Source: Duganella sp. BJB480 (GTDB taxonomy: Bacteria; Pseudomonadota; Gammaproteobacteria; Burkholderiales; Burkholderiaceae_D). From it: a DNA stretch of 64,000 nt. Numbering within the stretch: position 1 is the stretch's first letter; every line of letters starts with the position of its first letter. The stretch covers positions 558,001 to 622,000 of the forward strand of contig QVIN01000001.1 of assembly GCA_003416985.1 (NCBI GenBank). The letters are read 5' to 3'. The notes under the pieces are model-generated. The model was not told where the DNA came from. It made no database searches and worked only from the letters and a program-made list of their open reading frames with translations. This document shows, in pieces, positions 8,818 through 17,090 of the stretch. The position numbers and the translations under genes are program-made.

Positions 8818-9321
8818 ATGCTGACACTGCACACAAAAATCCCCCACGCCGACGCCATCGCCGCGCGGCTGGTGCTGCCATATGAATTGCGCGAGAAGTG
8901 CCGCCTGCGGGCCACGCTCGACACCGGCGAGGACGTCGCCGTGTTCACCGTGCGAGGCACCGTGCTGCGCGACGGCGACCTGTTGATCGGCGAGGACAAG
9001 CGCGTGGTCAAGGTGGTGGCCGCGCCGGAGCCGACCTACAAGATCACTTGCGCCGACGCGCACACCTTGCTGCGCTGCGCTTTCCATCTCGGGAACCGGC
9101 ACACGCAGGCACAGGTCGGCGACGGCTTCCTGCGCATCCGCGCGGACGCGGTGCTGAAGGAGATGCTGGCCGGCCTGGGCGCGACGGTGGTGGAGGAGAA
9201 GGCGGCCTTCGAGCCGGAATCCGGCGCGTATGGCGGCGGGCACTCGCATCACCACGACGGCAATCCGCTGGCGCCGATTCCGCTGCGGCAGAAAATTCAC
9301 CGGCCGGGTGACGCCAAGTGA
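8818..9321 (+). CDS. ureE: Urease accessory nickel chaperone UreE
   Basis: A 167-residue metallochaperone. The N-terminal domain has the 'LPYELREKCRLRATLDTGEDVAV' type fold, and the C-terminal nickel-binding domain includes 'FHLGNRHTQAQV' with a conserved His. A short His-rich tail, GGGHSHHHDGN, lies near residues 142-152 and would add nickel capacity. It supplies Ni2+ to UreG in the chaperone complex. The gene is intact; the palindromic repeat begins 12 bp after its stop. Confidence 0.95.
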   Translation: MLTLHTKIPHADAIAARLVLPYELREKCRLRATLDTGEDVAVFTVRGTVLRDGDLLIGEDKRVVKVVAAPEPTYKITCADAHTLLRCAFHLGNRHTQAQVGDGFLRIRADAVLKEMLAGLGATVVEEKAAFEPESGAYGGGHSHHHDGNPLAPIPLRQKIHRPGDAK

Positions 9322-9333
9322 AGGCCCCGATAC

Positions 9334-9413
9334 CGTCATTCCCGCGAAAGCGGGAATCCATGCTGAGCATGCCGGCATGCGTTCTATGGATTCCCGCCTG
9401 CGCGGGAATGACG
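9334..9413. repeat. 80-bp palindromic REP-like repeat inside the urease operon
   Basis: Two 28-nt arms (9334-9361 and 9386-9413) are inverted copies that differ at only a few positions. Each carries ATTCCCGC...GCGGGAAT, and the 24-bp centre contains the palindrome GCATGCCGGCATGC. This is the sequence style of dispersed intergenic palindromes in many Betaproteobacteria. It fills nearly the entire ureE-ureF gap and ends 5 bp before the ureF ATG. Confidence 0.8.
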
Positions 9414-9418
9414 CGGTG

Positions 9419-10099
9419 ATGCAGGCATCGGCGCTGCTGCACCTCCTGCAATTCGCCAGTCCGGCCTTGCCGATCGGCGCGTACAGCTATTCGCAGGGGC
9501 TGGAGGCGGCGCTGGAAACCGGCATCGTCCACGACGCCGCCACCGCGCGCGCATGGATAGTGCGGCATCTGCACGAGGTGGTCGCGCAATGGGAGGCGCC
9601 GGTGTGCTGGCGCCTGATGCAGGCCTGGTCGCGGCGCGACTGGCGCGGCGCGGCGGAATGGAGCGAACGCTTCATCGCCTCGCGCGACAGCGCCGAGTTC
9701 CGCGCCGAGACCATCCAGATGGGTTACTCGCTGACCAAGCTGGTGGCGGAACTGGGCTTCGTCGACGCCGAAATGCTGGCGCGCTTGCAGGGCGAACCGG
9801 AAGTCGCCTTGCCGACCGCCTTCGCCTGCGCCGTCGCCGCGCTGGACATCCCGCACGACGCGGCCCTGCTGGCGATGCTGTTCGCGTGGGCCGAGAACCA
9901 GGTGCTGGTGTGCGTCAAATCCGTGCCGCTGGGGCAGGTGGCGGGCCAGCGCATCTTGCTGTCGCTGCGGGCCGACATCGAAGCGGCCGCCCATCACGCG
10001 CAAACCGTCGCCGACGACGACATGTGCAACTGGGCGCCCGGCCTGTCGCTGCTGTCGATGCAGCATGAAGTGCAGTACAGCCGTTTATACCGATCCTGA
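9419..10099 (+). CDS. ureF: Urease accessory protein UreF
   Basis: A 226-residue all-helical protein acting as a GTPase-activating partner of UreG in the UreDFG complex. Conserved features are '[21 protein letters not shown]' near the N-terminus and '[19 protein letters not shown]' in the second half. The ORF is open further upstream through the palindromic repeat, but homology begins at [10 protein letters not shown], so ATG 9419 (or the adjacent GTG 9416) is chosen. No convincing ribosome site precedes it because the repeat occupies that space. Confidence 0.93.
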   Translation: MQASALLHLLQFASPALPIGAYSYSQGLEAALETGIVHDAATARAWIVRHLHEVVAQWEAPVCWRLMQAWSRRDWRGAAEWSERFIASRDSAEFRAETIQMGYSLTKLVAELGFVDAEMLARLQGEPEVALPTAFACAVAALDIPHDAALLAMLFAWAENQVLVCVKSVPLGQVAGQRILLSLRADIEAAAHHAQTVADDDMCNWAPGLSLLSMQHEVQYSRLYRS

Positions 10100-10112
10100 A
10101 GAGAGAACCAAC

Positions 10113-10748
10113 ATGACATCAACTTCCAATCCCCTGCGCGTCGGTATCGGCGGCCCGGTCGGCTCCGGCAAGACCGCCCTGTGCGAGATGCTGTGCAAAG
10201 GCATGCGCGATCACTTCGACATGGCCGTCATCACCAACGACATCTACACCAAGGAAGACATGGAGATCCTGCTGCGCGCCGACGCGCTGCCGGCCGAGCG
10301 CCTGATGGGCGTGGAGACCGGCGGCTGTCCGCACACGGCGATCCGCGAAGACGCGTCGATCAACCTGGAAGCCATCGCCCGCATGCAGGCGGACTTCCCC
10401 AATCTTGATCTGATACTGGTTGAATCGGGCGGCGACAACCTGGCCGCCACCTTCAGCCCGGAGCTGTCGGACCTGACGATCTACGTGATCGACGTGGCCG
10501 GCGGCGAGAAGATCCCGCGCAAGGGCGGTCCCGGGATCACCCGTTCCGATCTGCTGATCATCAACAAGACCGACCTGGCGCCGCACGTGGGCGCCGACCT
10601 CGATGTGATGGCGCGCGACGCCAAGCAGCAGCGCGGCGCGCGGCCGTTCGTGTTCACCAATCTGCGCAGCGGCGACGGCGTGGCCGCTGTCATCGATTTC
10701 ATTCGCGAGCAGGGACTGCTCGGCCAAACCCCACGGGAGATCCAATGA
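10113..10748 (+). CDS. ureG: Urease accessory GTPase UreG
   Basis: A 211-residue SIMIBI-class GTPase with P-loop GGPVGSGKT near residues 14-22. It also has the '[18 protein letters not shown]' block with the Cys-Pro-His nickel site, '[17 protein letters not shown]', and the base-recognition motif NKTD. It couples GTP hydrolysis to nickel insertion into UreC. The ATG at 10113 is preceded by GAAGAGAG and gives the family N-terminus; an earlier in-frame ATG lies inside ureF. The last four bases overlap the next gene start (ATGA). Confidence 0.97.
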   Translation: MTSTSNPLRVGIGGPVGSGKTALCEMLCKGMRDHFDMAVITNDIYTKEDMEILLRADALPAERLMGVETGGCPHTAIREDASINLEAIARMQADFPNLDLILVESGGDNLAATFSPELSDLTIYVIDVAGGEKIPRKGGPGITRSDLLIINKTDLAPHVGADLDVMARDAKQQRGARPFVFTNLRSGDGVAAVIDFIREQGLLGQTPREIQ

Positions 10749-11302
10749 AGCATAAACGCATCGCGGCCGCCGCCGCACTGATACTGGTCAGCGCCGTCGC
10801 ATCGGCCCATCCGCAGGGAGGTGGCGCGCACACGCATGGCTTCTTCGACGGCTTCGTCCATCCGTTCACCGGCCTCGATCACCTGTTGGCGATGCTGGCG
10901 GTGGGCATGTGGAGCGCGCGCCAGTCCAATGCGCGTTGGCTGCCGGCGACCTTCCTGGGCATGGTGCTGGTGGGCGTGCTGACCGGCGTGGCGGGGCTGG
11001 CGATTCCAGGTCTGGAGACGGGTATCGCGCTGACGGTGGCGTTGATGGGCGTGTTGATCGCGGTGGCGGCGCGCCTGCCGGCGGCGCTGGGCGCGGTGAT
11101 GGTGGGCGCGTTCGCGCTCCTGCACGGCAACGCGCACGGCCACGAACTGCCCGAGGCGGCAAGCGCCATGGGCCTGTTGGCGGCCAGCGCGCTGCTGGTC
11201 TACGGCGGCAGGATGCTGGGCCGCGTCAGCCCTGCGCTGGCATTGAAGCTCTCCGGCGCGGCGATCGCCGCCACCGGTGTGATGCTGGTGGCTGCGGCCT
11301 AA
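10745..11302 (+). CDS. ureJ: HupE/UreJ family nickel-related membrane protein
   Basis: A 185-residue protein with a signal peptide (cleavage after ASA) followed by the HupE/UreJ signature [20 protein letters not shown] and about six hydrophobic helices; '[13 protein letters not shown]' adds further His residues. Family members are thought to move or sense nickel or cobalt ions for hydrogenase or urease. Overlap with ureG and position at the end of the urease operon support a role in nickel supply. The transport activity itself is inferred. The stop overlaps that of the convergent acyltransferase gene. Confidence 0.85.
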   Translation: MKHKRIAAAAALILVSAVASAHPQGGGAHTHGFFDGFVHPFTGLDHLLAMLAVGMWSARQSNARWLPATFLGMVLVGVLTGVAGLAIPGLETGIALTVALMGVLIAVAARLPAALGAVMVGAFALLHGNAHGHELPEAASAMGLLAASALLVYGGRMLGRVSPALALKLSGAAIAATGVMLVAAA

Positions 11303-11925
11303 GCCTGGTCGCGCGGATCGGCGCGGCGCTCCTGCAGCACGATGGGCGCCGCGTTCTTCGGATACAGGCCCTGGTGGCCTTCGAAGCCGGCGCGGATGGC
11401 GGCCATGTCGGCCTCCTGGTCGCCGGTCAGGAAAACGTGATCGACCAGGCCCAGCGTCTTGTTCGGATAATCGATATACACCAGCACCAACGGCACCTTG
11501 GCCTCCAGCGCCAGATGGTAAAAGCCGCTCTTCCAGTTCGGGCGATAGCCGCGCGTGGCTTCCGGCGTGATGCCGACCCAGTACCAGTCGGCCGCGTTCA
11601 TGCGCTGCGCCTGCAGCTTGATGGTGCCGCTCGGCGTGCCGCGTTCGACCGGCTCGCCGCCCAGCGCGCGGAACCATTTACCCAGCACCGGCAACTTGAA
11701 CAGCGAATCCTTGGCCAGCCAGCGGAACGGCAGGTTCAGCGCCCATTTGCCGAACAGGCCGACCATGAAGTCCCAGTTGGACGTGTGCGGATAAATCACG
11801 GCGATGCCGCGCGGGCCGGGCAGCGGGCGATACAGCATGCGCCAGCCGAACAGGCCCAGGACGCGCAAGGCGGTGCGCTGGCTCCAGCTCGGCAAATCCG
11901 CCGGCTTCAGTTGAAAGTCGCTCAT
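11299..11925 (-). CDS. 1-acyl-glycerol-3-phosphate acyltransferase-like protein
   Basis: This 208-residue protein of the PlsC-like acyltransferase superfamily contains YPHTSNWDFMVGLF, in which H and D form the catalytic HX4D motif, and later 'GITPEATRGY', corresponding to the substrate-binding EGTR-like block. It is short for PlsC and lacks long membrane helices, so it probably acts peripherally at the inner membrane on lipid or small polyol acceptors. The acyl acceptor cannot be told. It is convergent with the ureJ-like gene and divergent from the sigma-54 activator. Confidence 0.8.
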   Translation of the reverse strand: MSDFQLKPADLPSWSQRTALRVLGLFGWRMLYRPLPGPRGIAVIYPHTSNWDFMVGLFGKWALNLPFRWLAKDSLFKLPVLGKWFRALGGEPVERGTPSGTIKLQAQRMNAADWYWVGITPEATRGYRPNWKSGFYHLALEAKVPLVLVYIDYPNKTLGLVDHVFLTGDQEADMAAIRAGFEGHQGLYPKNAAPIVLQERRADPRDQA

Positions 11926-12096
11926 GTGATGCTCCTGTCTTTGTTTTTAACTTATTTTCACTATTGACAGGCTGGCATATCCCTCGTCAAAAAAACTGCG
12001 CAGGCATTCTATATTGATGCCGATGGCGCGGCAAGCTTCTTGTGTTGGCTTAAACGGCAAGCTTGAACTTATCTCATCTTTCCTCGTCCAACCCGG

Positions 12097-13470
12097 ATGA
12101 CGAAAAAAAACCTACTTTGCCTGGCGGTCGGAAGCACCGCCGTACCGGAGATTATCAACGCCGCGGTGGAGGAATGGGAGGTATATGAAGCGGTCACGCT
12201 GGCCGAGGCGCGCCACCACCTGAAGGCGCGCCCGCTGGTGCTGGGCGTGCTGCTGGTGGAGGCGCACGACGAGCCGCTGCGCGCCGCGCTGGACGACTTC
12301 CTGCACGAGCACTGGCATATGCACTGGGTGGCGGCGCTGCACGCGCCGGCGCTGGAGTCGTCCGCGTGGCGGCAGCTGGTGCACGACCATTGCGGCGATT
12401 ATCACACCTGGCCGCTGGATATCCCGCGCCTGCGGCAGACGCTGGGCCATGCATACGGCCTCGCCACGCTGTGCCGCGCGCCGCCGGCCCCGCGCCATGG
12501 CAAGCAGGAAGCGGCGTTGACGGGACAGTCGGCCGCCATCGCCAGGCTGCGGCGGCAGATCGGCAAGGTGGCCAACGCCAGCGCCCCGGTGCTGATCTGG
12601 GGCGAAAGCGGCAGCGGCAAGGAGCTGGCGGCGCAGGCCGTGCACGCGCACTCGCCGCGCCGCGACGGCCCGTTCGTGCCGATTAATTGCGGCGCCATCC
12701 CGGCCTTGCTGATCCAGTCCGAATTGTTCGGCTACGAGCGCGGCGCCTTTACCGGCGCGGCGCGCGAAAAGCGCGGCCTGATCGAAACGGCGCAGGGCGG
12801 CTCCATCTTCCTCGATGAAATCGGCGACCTGCCGATGGAGCTGCAGGCCAACCTGCTGCGCTTCCTGCAGGAGAAGACCATCTACCGGCTGGGCTCCACG
12901 CGCAGCATCGCGGTCGATGTGCGGGTGATCGCGGCCTCCCACGTCAACCTGGCGCAGGCGGTGGAGCGCGGCGCCTTCCGCGAAGACCTGTACTACCGCC
13001 TCAACGTGCTGGCGCTGGACGTGCCGCCGCTGCGCGAGCGCCGCGAGGATCTGCTGCCGCTGGCCGAACACTTCTTCAACACCTATGCCAGCGAACGGGC
13101 GCCGCACGTCAAGGGCTTCAGCGGCCGTGCGGCGCAGGCGATGCGCGACCACGACTGGCCCGGCAACGTGCGCGAGCTGCTCAACCGTGTGCGGCGCGCG
13201 ATGGTGATGGCCGAGGGAAGGCTGATCCTGCCGCAGGATCTGGGCCTGAGCACCGGCCGCGCGCCGGCCGAAACGGCGCCGCTGGACGACGCCCGCATCC
13301 GCGCCGAGCGCGACGCCATCGACGCCAGCCTGCTGCGCGCCGGCCGCAACATCACGCTGGCCGCGCGCGACCTGGGTGTATCGCGCATGACGCTGTATCG
13401 CCTGCTGGCCAAGCACGGCATCCGGGCGCCGTCGCGTACCTGTTACACCGCGCCGCCGGCGTCGAAATAG
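12097..13470 (+). CDS. Sigma-54-dependent transcriptional activator (VpsR-like architecture)
   Basis: A 457-residue activator. Residues 1-135 form a receiver-like N-domain without an evident acidic phosphorylation pocket. Next comes an AAA+ domain (about 140-375) with Walker A GESGSGKE, the sigma-54-contacting loop GAFTGA, Walker B '[13 protein letters not shown]' and the R-finger region. A Fis-type helix-turn-helix closes it (residues about 405-440, '[20 protein letters not shown]'). The layout resembles VpsR/FleQ-type regulators of biofilm matrix genes. The next gene is preceded by a palindrome and a near-perfect sigma-54 promoter, so this protein is the obvious regulator of the secretion locus that follows. 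The signal it senses is unknown. Confidence 0.9.
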   Translation: MTKKNLLCLAVGSTAVPEIINAAVEEWEVYEAVTLAEARHHLKARPLVLGVLLVEAHDEPLRAALDDFLHEHWHMHWVAALHAPALESSAWRQLVHDHCGDYHTWPLDIPRLRQTLGHAYGLATLCRAPPAPRHGKQEAALTGQSAAIARLRRQIGKVANASAPVLIWGESGSGKELAAQAVHAHSPRRDGPFVPINCGAIPALLIQSELFGYERGAFTGAAREKRGLIETAQGGSIFLDEIGDLPMELQANLLRFLQEKTIYRLGSTRSIAVDVRVIAASHVNLAQAVERGAFREDLYYRLNVLALDVPPLRERREDLLPLAEHFFNTYASERAPHVKGFSGRAAQAMRDHDWPGNVRELLNRVRRAMVMAEGRLILPQDLGLSTGRAPAETAPLDDARIRAERDAIDASLLRAGRNITLAARDLGVSRMTLYRLLAKHGIRAPSRTCYTAPPASK

Positions 13471-13512
13471 GGGCTGGCGCCGGCGCGGAAGGCGCGCCGG
13501 CGCGGCCCCGCT

Positions 13513-13528
13513 GTCACACCGGTGTGAC
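13513..13528. promoter_or_regulatory. Candidate activator site (16-bp perfect palindrome)
   Basis: GTCACACCGGTGTGAC is an exact 16-bp inverted repeat centred about 130 bp upstream of the predicted sigma-54 start point. That is a typical upstream activating site for the enhancer-binding protein encoded directly before it. Binding is inferred from position and symmetry only. Confidence 0.55.
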
Positions 13529-13627
13529 GGACAGCGATCGGCGATGCGCCGCAGCGTCCGCAAGCGGTGTGGCGGCGCTGGAGAATAGTCCCGTGTTTTC
13601 AACAGTTTACGTGTGCGGCGCGGGTGG

Positions 13628-13643
13628 TGGCACCAAGTTTGCG
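13628..13643 (+). promoter_or_regulatory. Sigma-54 promoter of the Gly-rich secretion locus
   Basis: TGGCACCAAGTTTGCG contains TGGCAC-N5-TTGC with exact -24 GG and -12 GC spacing. Transcription would start near 13654 and leave a leader of about 65 nt before the ATG at 13720, which has a GTAGGGAG ribosome site. Confidence 0.75.
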
Positions 13644-13719
13644 AAAGAGGGGAGTGCTGGGAGATCGGTCCCCTGGCACCATCCGATTAACCGTACACCT
13701 TGTTAGGTAGGGAGCAGCT

Positions 13720-15441
13720 ATGAAGAAAACTTTGATCAGCGCGGCGATCGCGCTGGCGTTTGGCGCAAGCGCGGCTTATGCGCAAACCACCACGCCGCCG
13801 ACGGCCACCACGCAGTCCGGCGCCGGCGCGCACGCAAGCGACACCGCCACGGCGGTCCAGGACAGCAGCAACAAGAACAACAATAACAACAGCACCGGCG
13901 GCAGCGCGGCCAGCCAGATCGGCGCCGCCGCCGCCAACAACGGCGGCACGGCCACCTCGTCGCTGACCAACGCGTACAACACCTCGTCGGCCAACGCCAA
14001 CAGCACGCTGACCGGCACCGTCAGCGGCAACACGGTGCACGACATCGGCAACAACGCCAGCAACAGCGCCGGCAGCATGGGCGGCGCGGGCTACGGCGGC
14101 GTGGGCGGTGCGGCGACGGCCGGCGCGGCGACCGGCACCGGCGGCTATGGCGGCGATAGCTACGGCGGCAGCGGCGCGGCCGGCGGCATGGGCGGCAACG
14201 CCACCAACGGCAGCGCCACCAATGGCTCGCCGGCGGTGGGCGGCAGCACCGGCGGCGCTGGAGGTGGCGGCGGCTACGCTTCGGGCGCGGCCAGCGGCGC
14301 TGGCGGCGCAGGGGGCGCGGGCGGAGCTGGCGGCGCGGGAGGCCGTGGTGAAGTGGCGACCGGCGGCAGCGGCGGCTACGGCGGCGCCAGCGGCGCTGCG
14401 GCCGGCGGTGCGGGCGGCGGCAACGGCGGTTCGACCGGGGGCGCGGGCGGCATGAGCGGCGCGGCCACGGGCAGCAATGGCGGCAACGGCGGCGCGACCG
14501 GCAACGGGGGCAACGCGAGCGGCGGCGCCGGCGGCATGGCAGGCATGGGCGGTTCGGGCGCGGCGGGCGGCATGGCGGGCAGCGGCTCGGGTGCCGCCAC
14601 CAGCAACGGCACCGGCGGCGGCGCGGTCACCGGCTCGGCGTCGTCGTCCAATAGCGTCGGCACGCCTGGCGGCACCGAGGCCACTCCCGCGACGCCGCCC
14701 GCGCAGACCTCGACCGGCGGCAGCGGCTCGGGCACCGGCGGTGCCGGCACTTCCGGCAATGCGACCAGCAGCACCGGCACCGCCACCGGCGGCGCGGGCG
14801 GCGCCGGTGCGGCGGGCGGGACCAGCGGCGCCGGCGCGGCGGGTACGGGCGGCAGCAATACCGCAGGTAACGGCGCGGCAGGCGGCGCGGCCACCAGCGG
14901 CGCGGGCGGCGCCGGCGCGGGCGTGACGCAAACCGGCGGCGCCGGCGCCACCGCCACCACGGGCGGCGGCGGTGCGGGCGGCACGGGTGGCGCGGCCACC
15001 AGCACCGGTGCTGCGGGTGGCGCGGGCGCGACCGGCGGCAACGGCGGCAGCAGCGGCGCGGCCAGCAACACGAGCGGTGCCGGTGCGGCGGGCGGCGCGG
15101 CCACCGGCGGCACGGCCAGCAACGGCAATCCCACCAATGGCAGTTCGACCGGCGGCGCCGGCGGGGCAGGTGGTGCGGGCGGCGGCGGCAACACGGCCGG
15201 CGCGGGCGGCAGCGGCGGCACCACCACCGGTGGGGCGGCCACCGGCGGCGCGGCGGCTGGCGGCACGGGCGGCGCCGGCGGCGATGTCTCGGTGTCGGCG
15301 GGCACGTTCAACATGTCCAACACCATGAGCAACGTCGGCCAGTCGGCCGCCGGCATCCTGGTCATGTCGCAGAACAGCGGCATCTCCTCGCTGGTGCAGC
15401 AGAGCGTCAACGTCCAGTCCAACCTGTCGGTCGGCAGGTAA
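13720..15441 (+). CDS. Secreted Gly/Ala-rich low-complexity protein, likely major fibre or matrix subunit
   Basis: A 573-residue protein with a clear signal peptide (cleavage after AAYA). Residues about 22-100 are Ser/Thr/Asn-rich and include LTGTVSGNT at 97-105. Residues about 110-520 consist almost wholly of imperfect GGAGG, GGNGG and GAAGG tracts with Ser/Thr/Asn. A non-repetitive C-terminal segment of about 50 residues (ILVMSQNSGISSLVQQSV) closes it. There are no Cys residues and few charged ones. It leads a five-gene locus with a C39-like protease and an outer-membrane barrel, the gene types that accompany Fap functional amyloid in Pseudomonas, but its repeats do not look like FapC. A fibre-forming extracellular role is inference. 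The reverse strand is also open over the same bases, an artefact of composition. Confidence 0.8.
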   Translation: MKKTLISAAIALAFGASAAYAQTTTPPTATTQSGAGAHASDTATAVQDSSNKNNNNNSTGGSAASQIGAAAANNGGTATSSLTNAYNTSSANANSTLTGTVSGNTVHDIGNNASNSAGSMGGAGYGGVGGAATAGAATGTGGYGGDSYGGSGAAGGMGGNATNGSATNGSPAVGGSTGGAGGGGGYASGAASGAGGAGGAGGAGGAGGRGEVATGGSGGYGGASGAAAGGAGGGNGGSTGGAGGMSGAATGSNGGNGGATGNGGNASGGAGGMAGMGGSGAAGGMAGSGSGAATSNGTGGGAVTGSASSSNSVGTPGGTEATPATPPAQTSTGGSGSGTGGAGTSGNATSSTGTATGGAGGAGAAGGTSGAGAAGTGGSNTAGNGAAGGAATSGAGGAGAGVTQTGGAGATATTGGGGAGGTGGAATSTGAAGGAGATGGNGGSSGAASNTSGAGAAGGAATGGTASNGNPTNGSSTGGAGGAGGAGGGGNTAGAGGSGGTTTGGAATGGAAAGGTGGAGGDVSVSAGTFNMSNTMSNVGQSAAGILVMSQNSGISSLVQQSVNVQSNLSVGR

Positions 15442-15489
15442 CACGGTGGCGGGGTGCGGTCGCATCCCGCCATTTACAGGGAGTACGGT

Positions 15490-15891
15490 ATGCACAGACC
15501 AGTCTTGAGTTTATGCGCCGCGCTGGCGCTGGCCGGCCAGGCCGCGGCGGCGCCGGTGATTCCACCGCTGGCGCAACGGCCCGCGCCATCCCGGCCGGCG
15601 CTGCTGCCGGACGCCATCGTCATCACGGCGGCCGATCCCGCCGGCTTTGACGCCGCCCCCGTGCCGGCCGCCACACTGGCCGGCAAGCGCGCGGGCGCGG
15701 AGGTGGTCAACAACGATATGCAGCTGAACGGCGCCGTCAGCGGCAATACGGCGGTCAATGTCTACACTGGCGCCAACGCGATCAGCAGCGGCTCGTTCAG
15801 CAATGCCTCCGGCCTGCCGGTGGCGATACAGAATTCGGGCGCCAATGTGCTGATCCAGAACGCCACCATCATCAACGTGAGAGTGCAATGA
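15490..15891 (+). CDS. Small secreted protein of the secretion locus (possible minor subunit)
   Basis: The ATG at 15490, behind an AGGGAG ribosome site, gives 133 residues with a signal peptide ending near GQAAAA. The C-terminal 65 residues are Asn/Gly/Ser/Val-rich. LNGAVSGNT (79-87) closely copies LTGTVSGNT of the preceding Gly-rich protein, and the end reads GANVLIQNATIINV. This shared motif argues that both proteins join the same polymer or use the same export route. No known family is recognised with confidence. The stop overlaps the protease start. Confidence 0.75.
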   Translation: MHRPVLSLCAALALAGQAAAAPVIPPLAQRPAPSRPALLPDAIVITAADPAGFDAAPVPAATLAGKRAGAEVVNNDMQLNGAVSGNTAVNVYTGANAISSGSFSNASGLPVAIQNSGANVLIQNATIINVRVQ

Positions 15892-16565
15892 ACACTTATG
15901 CACGCATCATCGTACTGGCCGCGCTCGCTGGCGGCCAGGCCGGCGCGGCGGACCTGCCCGGCGTGGCGGGCGGCAGCTACGCGCTGCACGTCACCAGCCT
16001 GAAGGAGGCGCGCTTCCGCGCCACCGTGCGCCAGCAATTCGATTTCAGTTGCGGCTCGGCGGCGGTGGCCACGCTGCTCAGCTTTCACTACGACACGCCG
16101 GTCAGCGAGCGCCAGGTGTTCGACGCCATGTACGCGCAGGGCGACCAGCAGAAGATACGGCGCGAAGGCTTTTCGCTGCTGGACATGAAGCGCTACCTGG
16201 CCACGCTGGGCTTCATCGCCGACGGCTACCAGCAGCCCCTGCACAAGCTGGCCGAGGCGGCCTTTCCGGCCATCGTGCGTATCCGCGAAAACGGTTATGA
16301 CCATTTCGTCGTCATCAAGGGGCTGGACCAGGACCGCGTGCTGCTGGGCGATCCGTCCGGCGGCACGCGCGCCGTGCGGCGCGCCGACTTCGAGGCGCTG
16401 TGGCAGGACCGGCTGCTGTTCGTGATCCACAACTGGCCGGGCAAGCCGCGCTTCAACCAGGCGGCGGACTGGCGCGTGGCGCCGCGCGCGCCGCTGGGCG
16501 AGGGCATCGACCGCACCAGCCTGACCGACCTCACGCTGCCCAAGAACGGCAGCGGCAACTACTGA
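15888..16565 (+). CDS. C39-family cysteine peptidase, FapD-like, periplasmic
   Basis: A 225-residue protein with a signal peptide (cleavage near AGA-AD) and one peptidase C39 domain. The catalytic Cys55 sits in QFDFSCGSAAVATLL, His139 in NGYDHFVVIKG and Asp155 in LLGDPSGG, so the triad is complete. Unlike bacteriocin exporters it has no ABC transporter attached, which matches FapD of the Pseudomonas amyloid operon. In that system the protease is needed for fibre secretion. The next gene product has a double-glycine site that could be its substrate. Confidence 0.88.
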   Translation: MNTYARIIVLAALAGGQAGAADLPGVAGGSYALHVTSLKEARFRATVRQQFDFSCGSAAVATLLSFHYDTPVSERQVFDAMYAQGDQQKIRREGFSLLDMKRYLATLGFIADGYQQPLHKLAEAAFPAIVRIRENGYDHFVVIKGLDQDRVLLGDPSGGTRAVRRADFEALWQDRLLFVIHNWPGKPRFNQAADWRVAPRAPLGEGIDRTSLTDLTLPKNGSGNY

Positions 16566-16577
16566 ACGGAGGCGCGC

Positions 16578-17069
16578 ATGCGCACCAGCTTCCTGAGTCT
16601 GCTGCTGGCCTGCGCGGCGGCGGCCCACGCCGGCGATTTGCCGGACCCGACCGACGGCTGGACCGCCGTCGACGACGCCCGGCTGGACCGGGCGCGCGGC
16701 GGCTACGAGCTGGGCACGGGCCTGGTGGTGTCGCTAGGTGTCGAACGTTTGGTTTCGATCAATGGCAGTGTTGTAGCGAATAGTCGTTTCGCGATCGCCG
16801 ATGTGACAAAGTTGAGCGCTGCGGAAGCACAGATGGCCGGCGATGCGCTGGCCGCGGTGGTGGTGCGCAACGGCGCGGGCAACGCGGTCGACGCGCTGCC
16901 GGCCGCGCCGGGACTGGGCGCCTTGCTGATCCAGAACAGCGTCAGCGACCAGGCCATCCGCAGCCAGACCACGATCAGCACCAGCGTCAGCAACCTGGCG
17001 TTGCTCAAGGCCGCCAACTTCGAAACCCTGTTGCGCGATGCCCTGAGCGGTGCGGTGGGACCGAAATGA
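16578..17069 (+). CDS. Secreted locus protein with double-glycine motif (FapE-like position)
   Basis: A 163-residue protein with a signal peptide ending near AHAGD. It contains DDARLDRARGG (Gly41-Gly42), which resembles the double-glycine leader ending recognised by C39 peptidases. 'YELGTGLVVSLGVERLVSING' follows, and then a Ser/Thr/Val-rich C-terminus with LLIQNSVSDQAIRSQ (from residue 116). The LIQN motif also occurs in the 133-residue protein two genes upstream. I infer a minor fibre component or export-linked factor that may be trimmed by the neighbouring protease. It lies 12 bp after the protease gene and 21 bp before the barrel gene. Confidence 0.7.
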   Translation: MRTSFLSLLLACAAAAHAGDLPDPTDGWTAVDDARLDRARGGYELGTGLVVSLGVERLVSINGSVVANSRFAIADVTKLSAAEAQMAGDALAAVVVRNGAGNAVDALPAAPGLGALLIQNSVSDQAIRSQTTISTSVSNLALLKAANFETLLRDALSGAVGPK

Positions 17070-17090
17070 ACGCGACTCAGGAGGGCGGCG

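Noticed and set aside
13720..15441. PE_PGRS-type mycobacterial homologue
   Set aside because: Gly-rich similarity is compositional only; no PE domain, and the organism and operon context are different.
13687..15495. 602-residue minus-strand ORF opposite the Gly-rich gene
   Set aside because: It mirrors GGC-rich repeats (Ala/Arg/Gly low complexity) and lacks a ribosome site; the plus-strand gene has a signal peptide, promoter and operon context.
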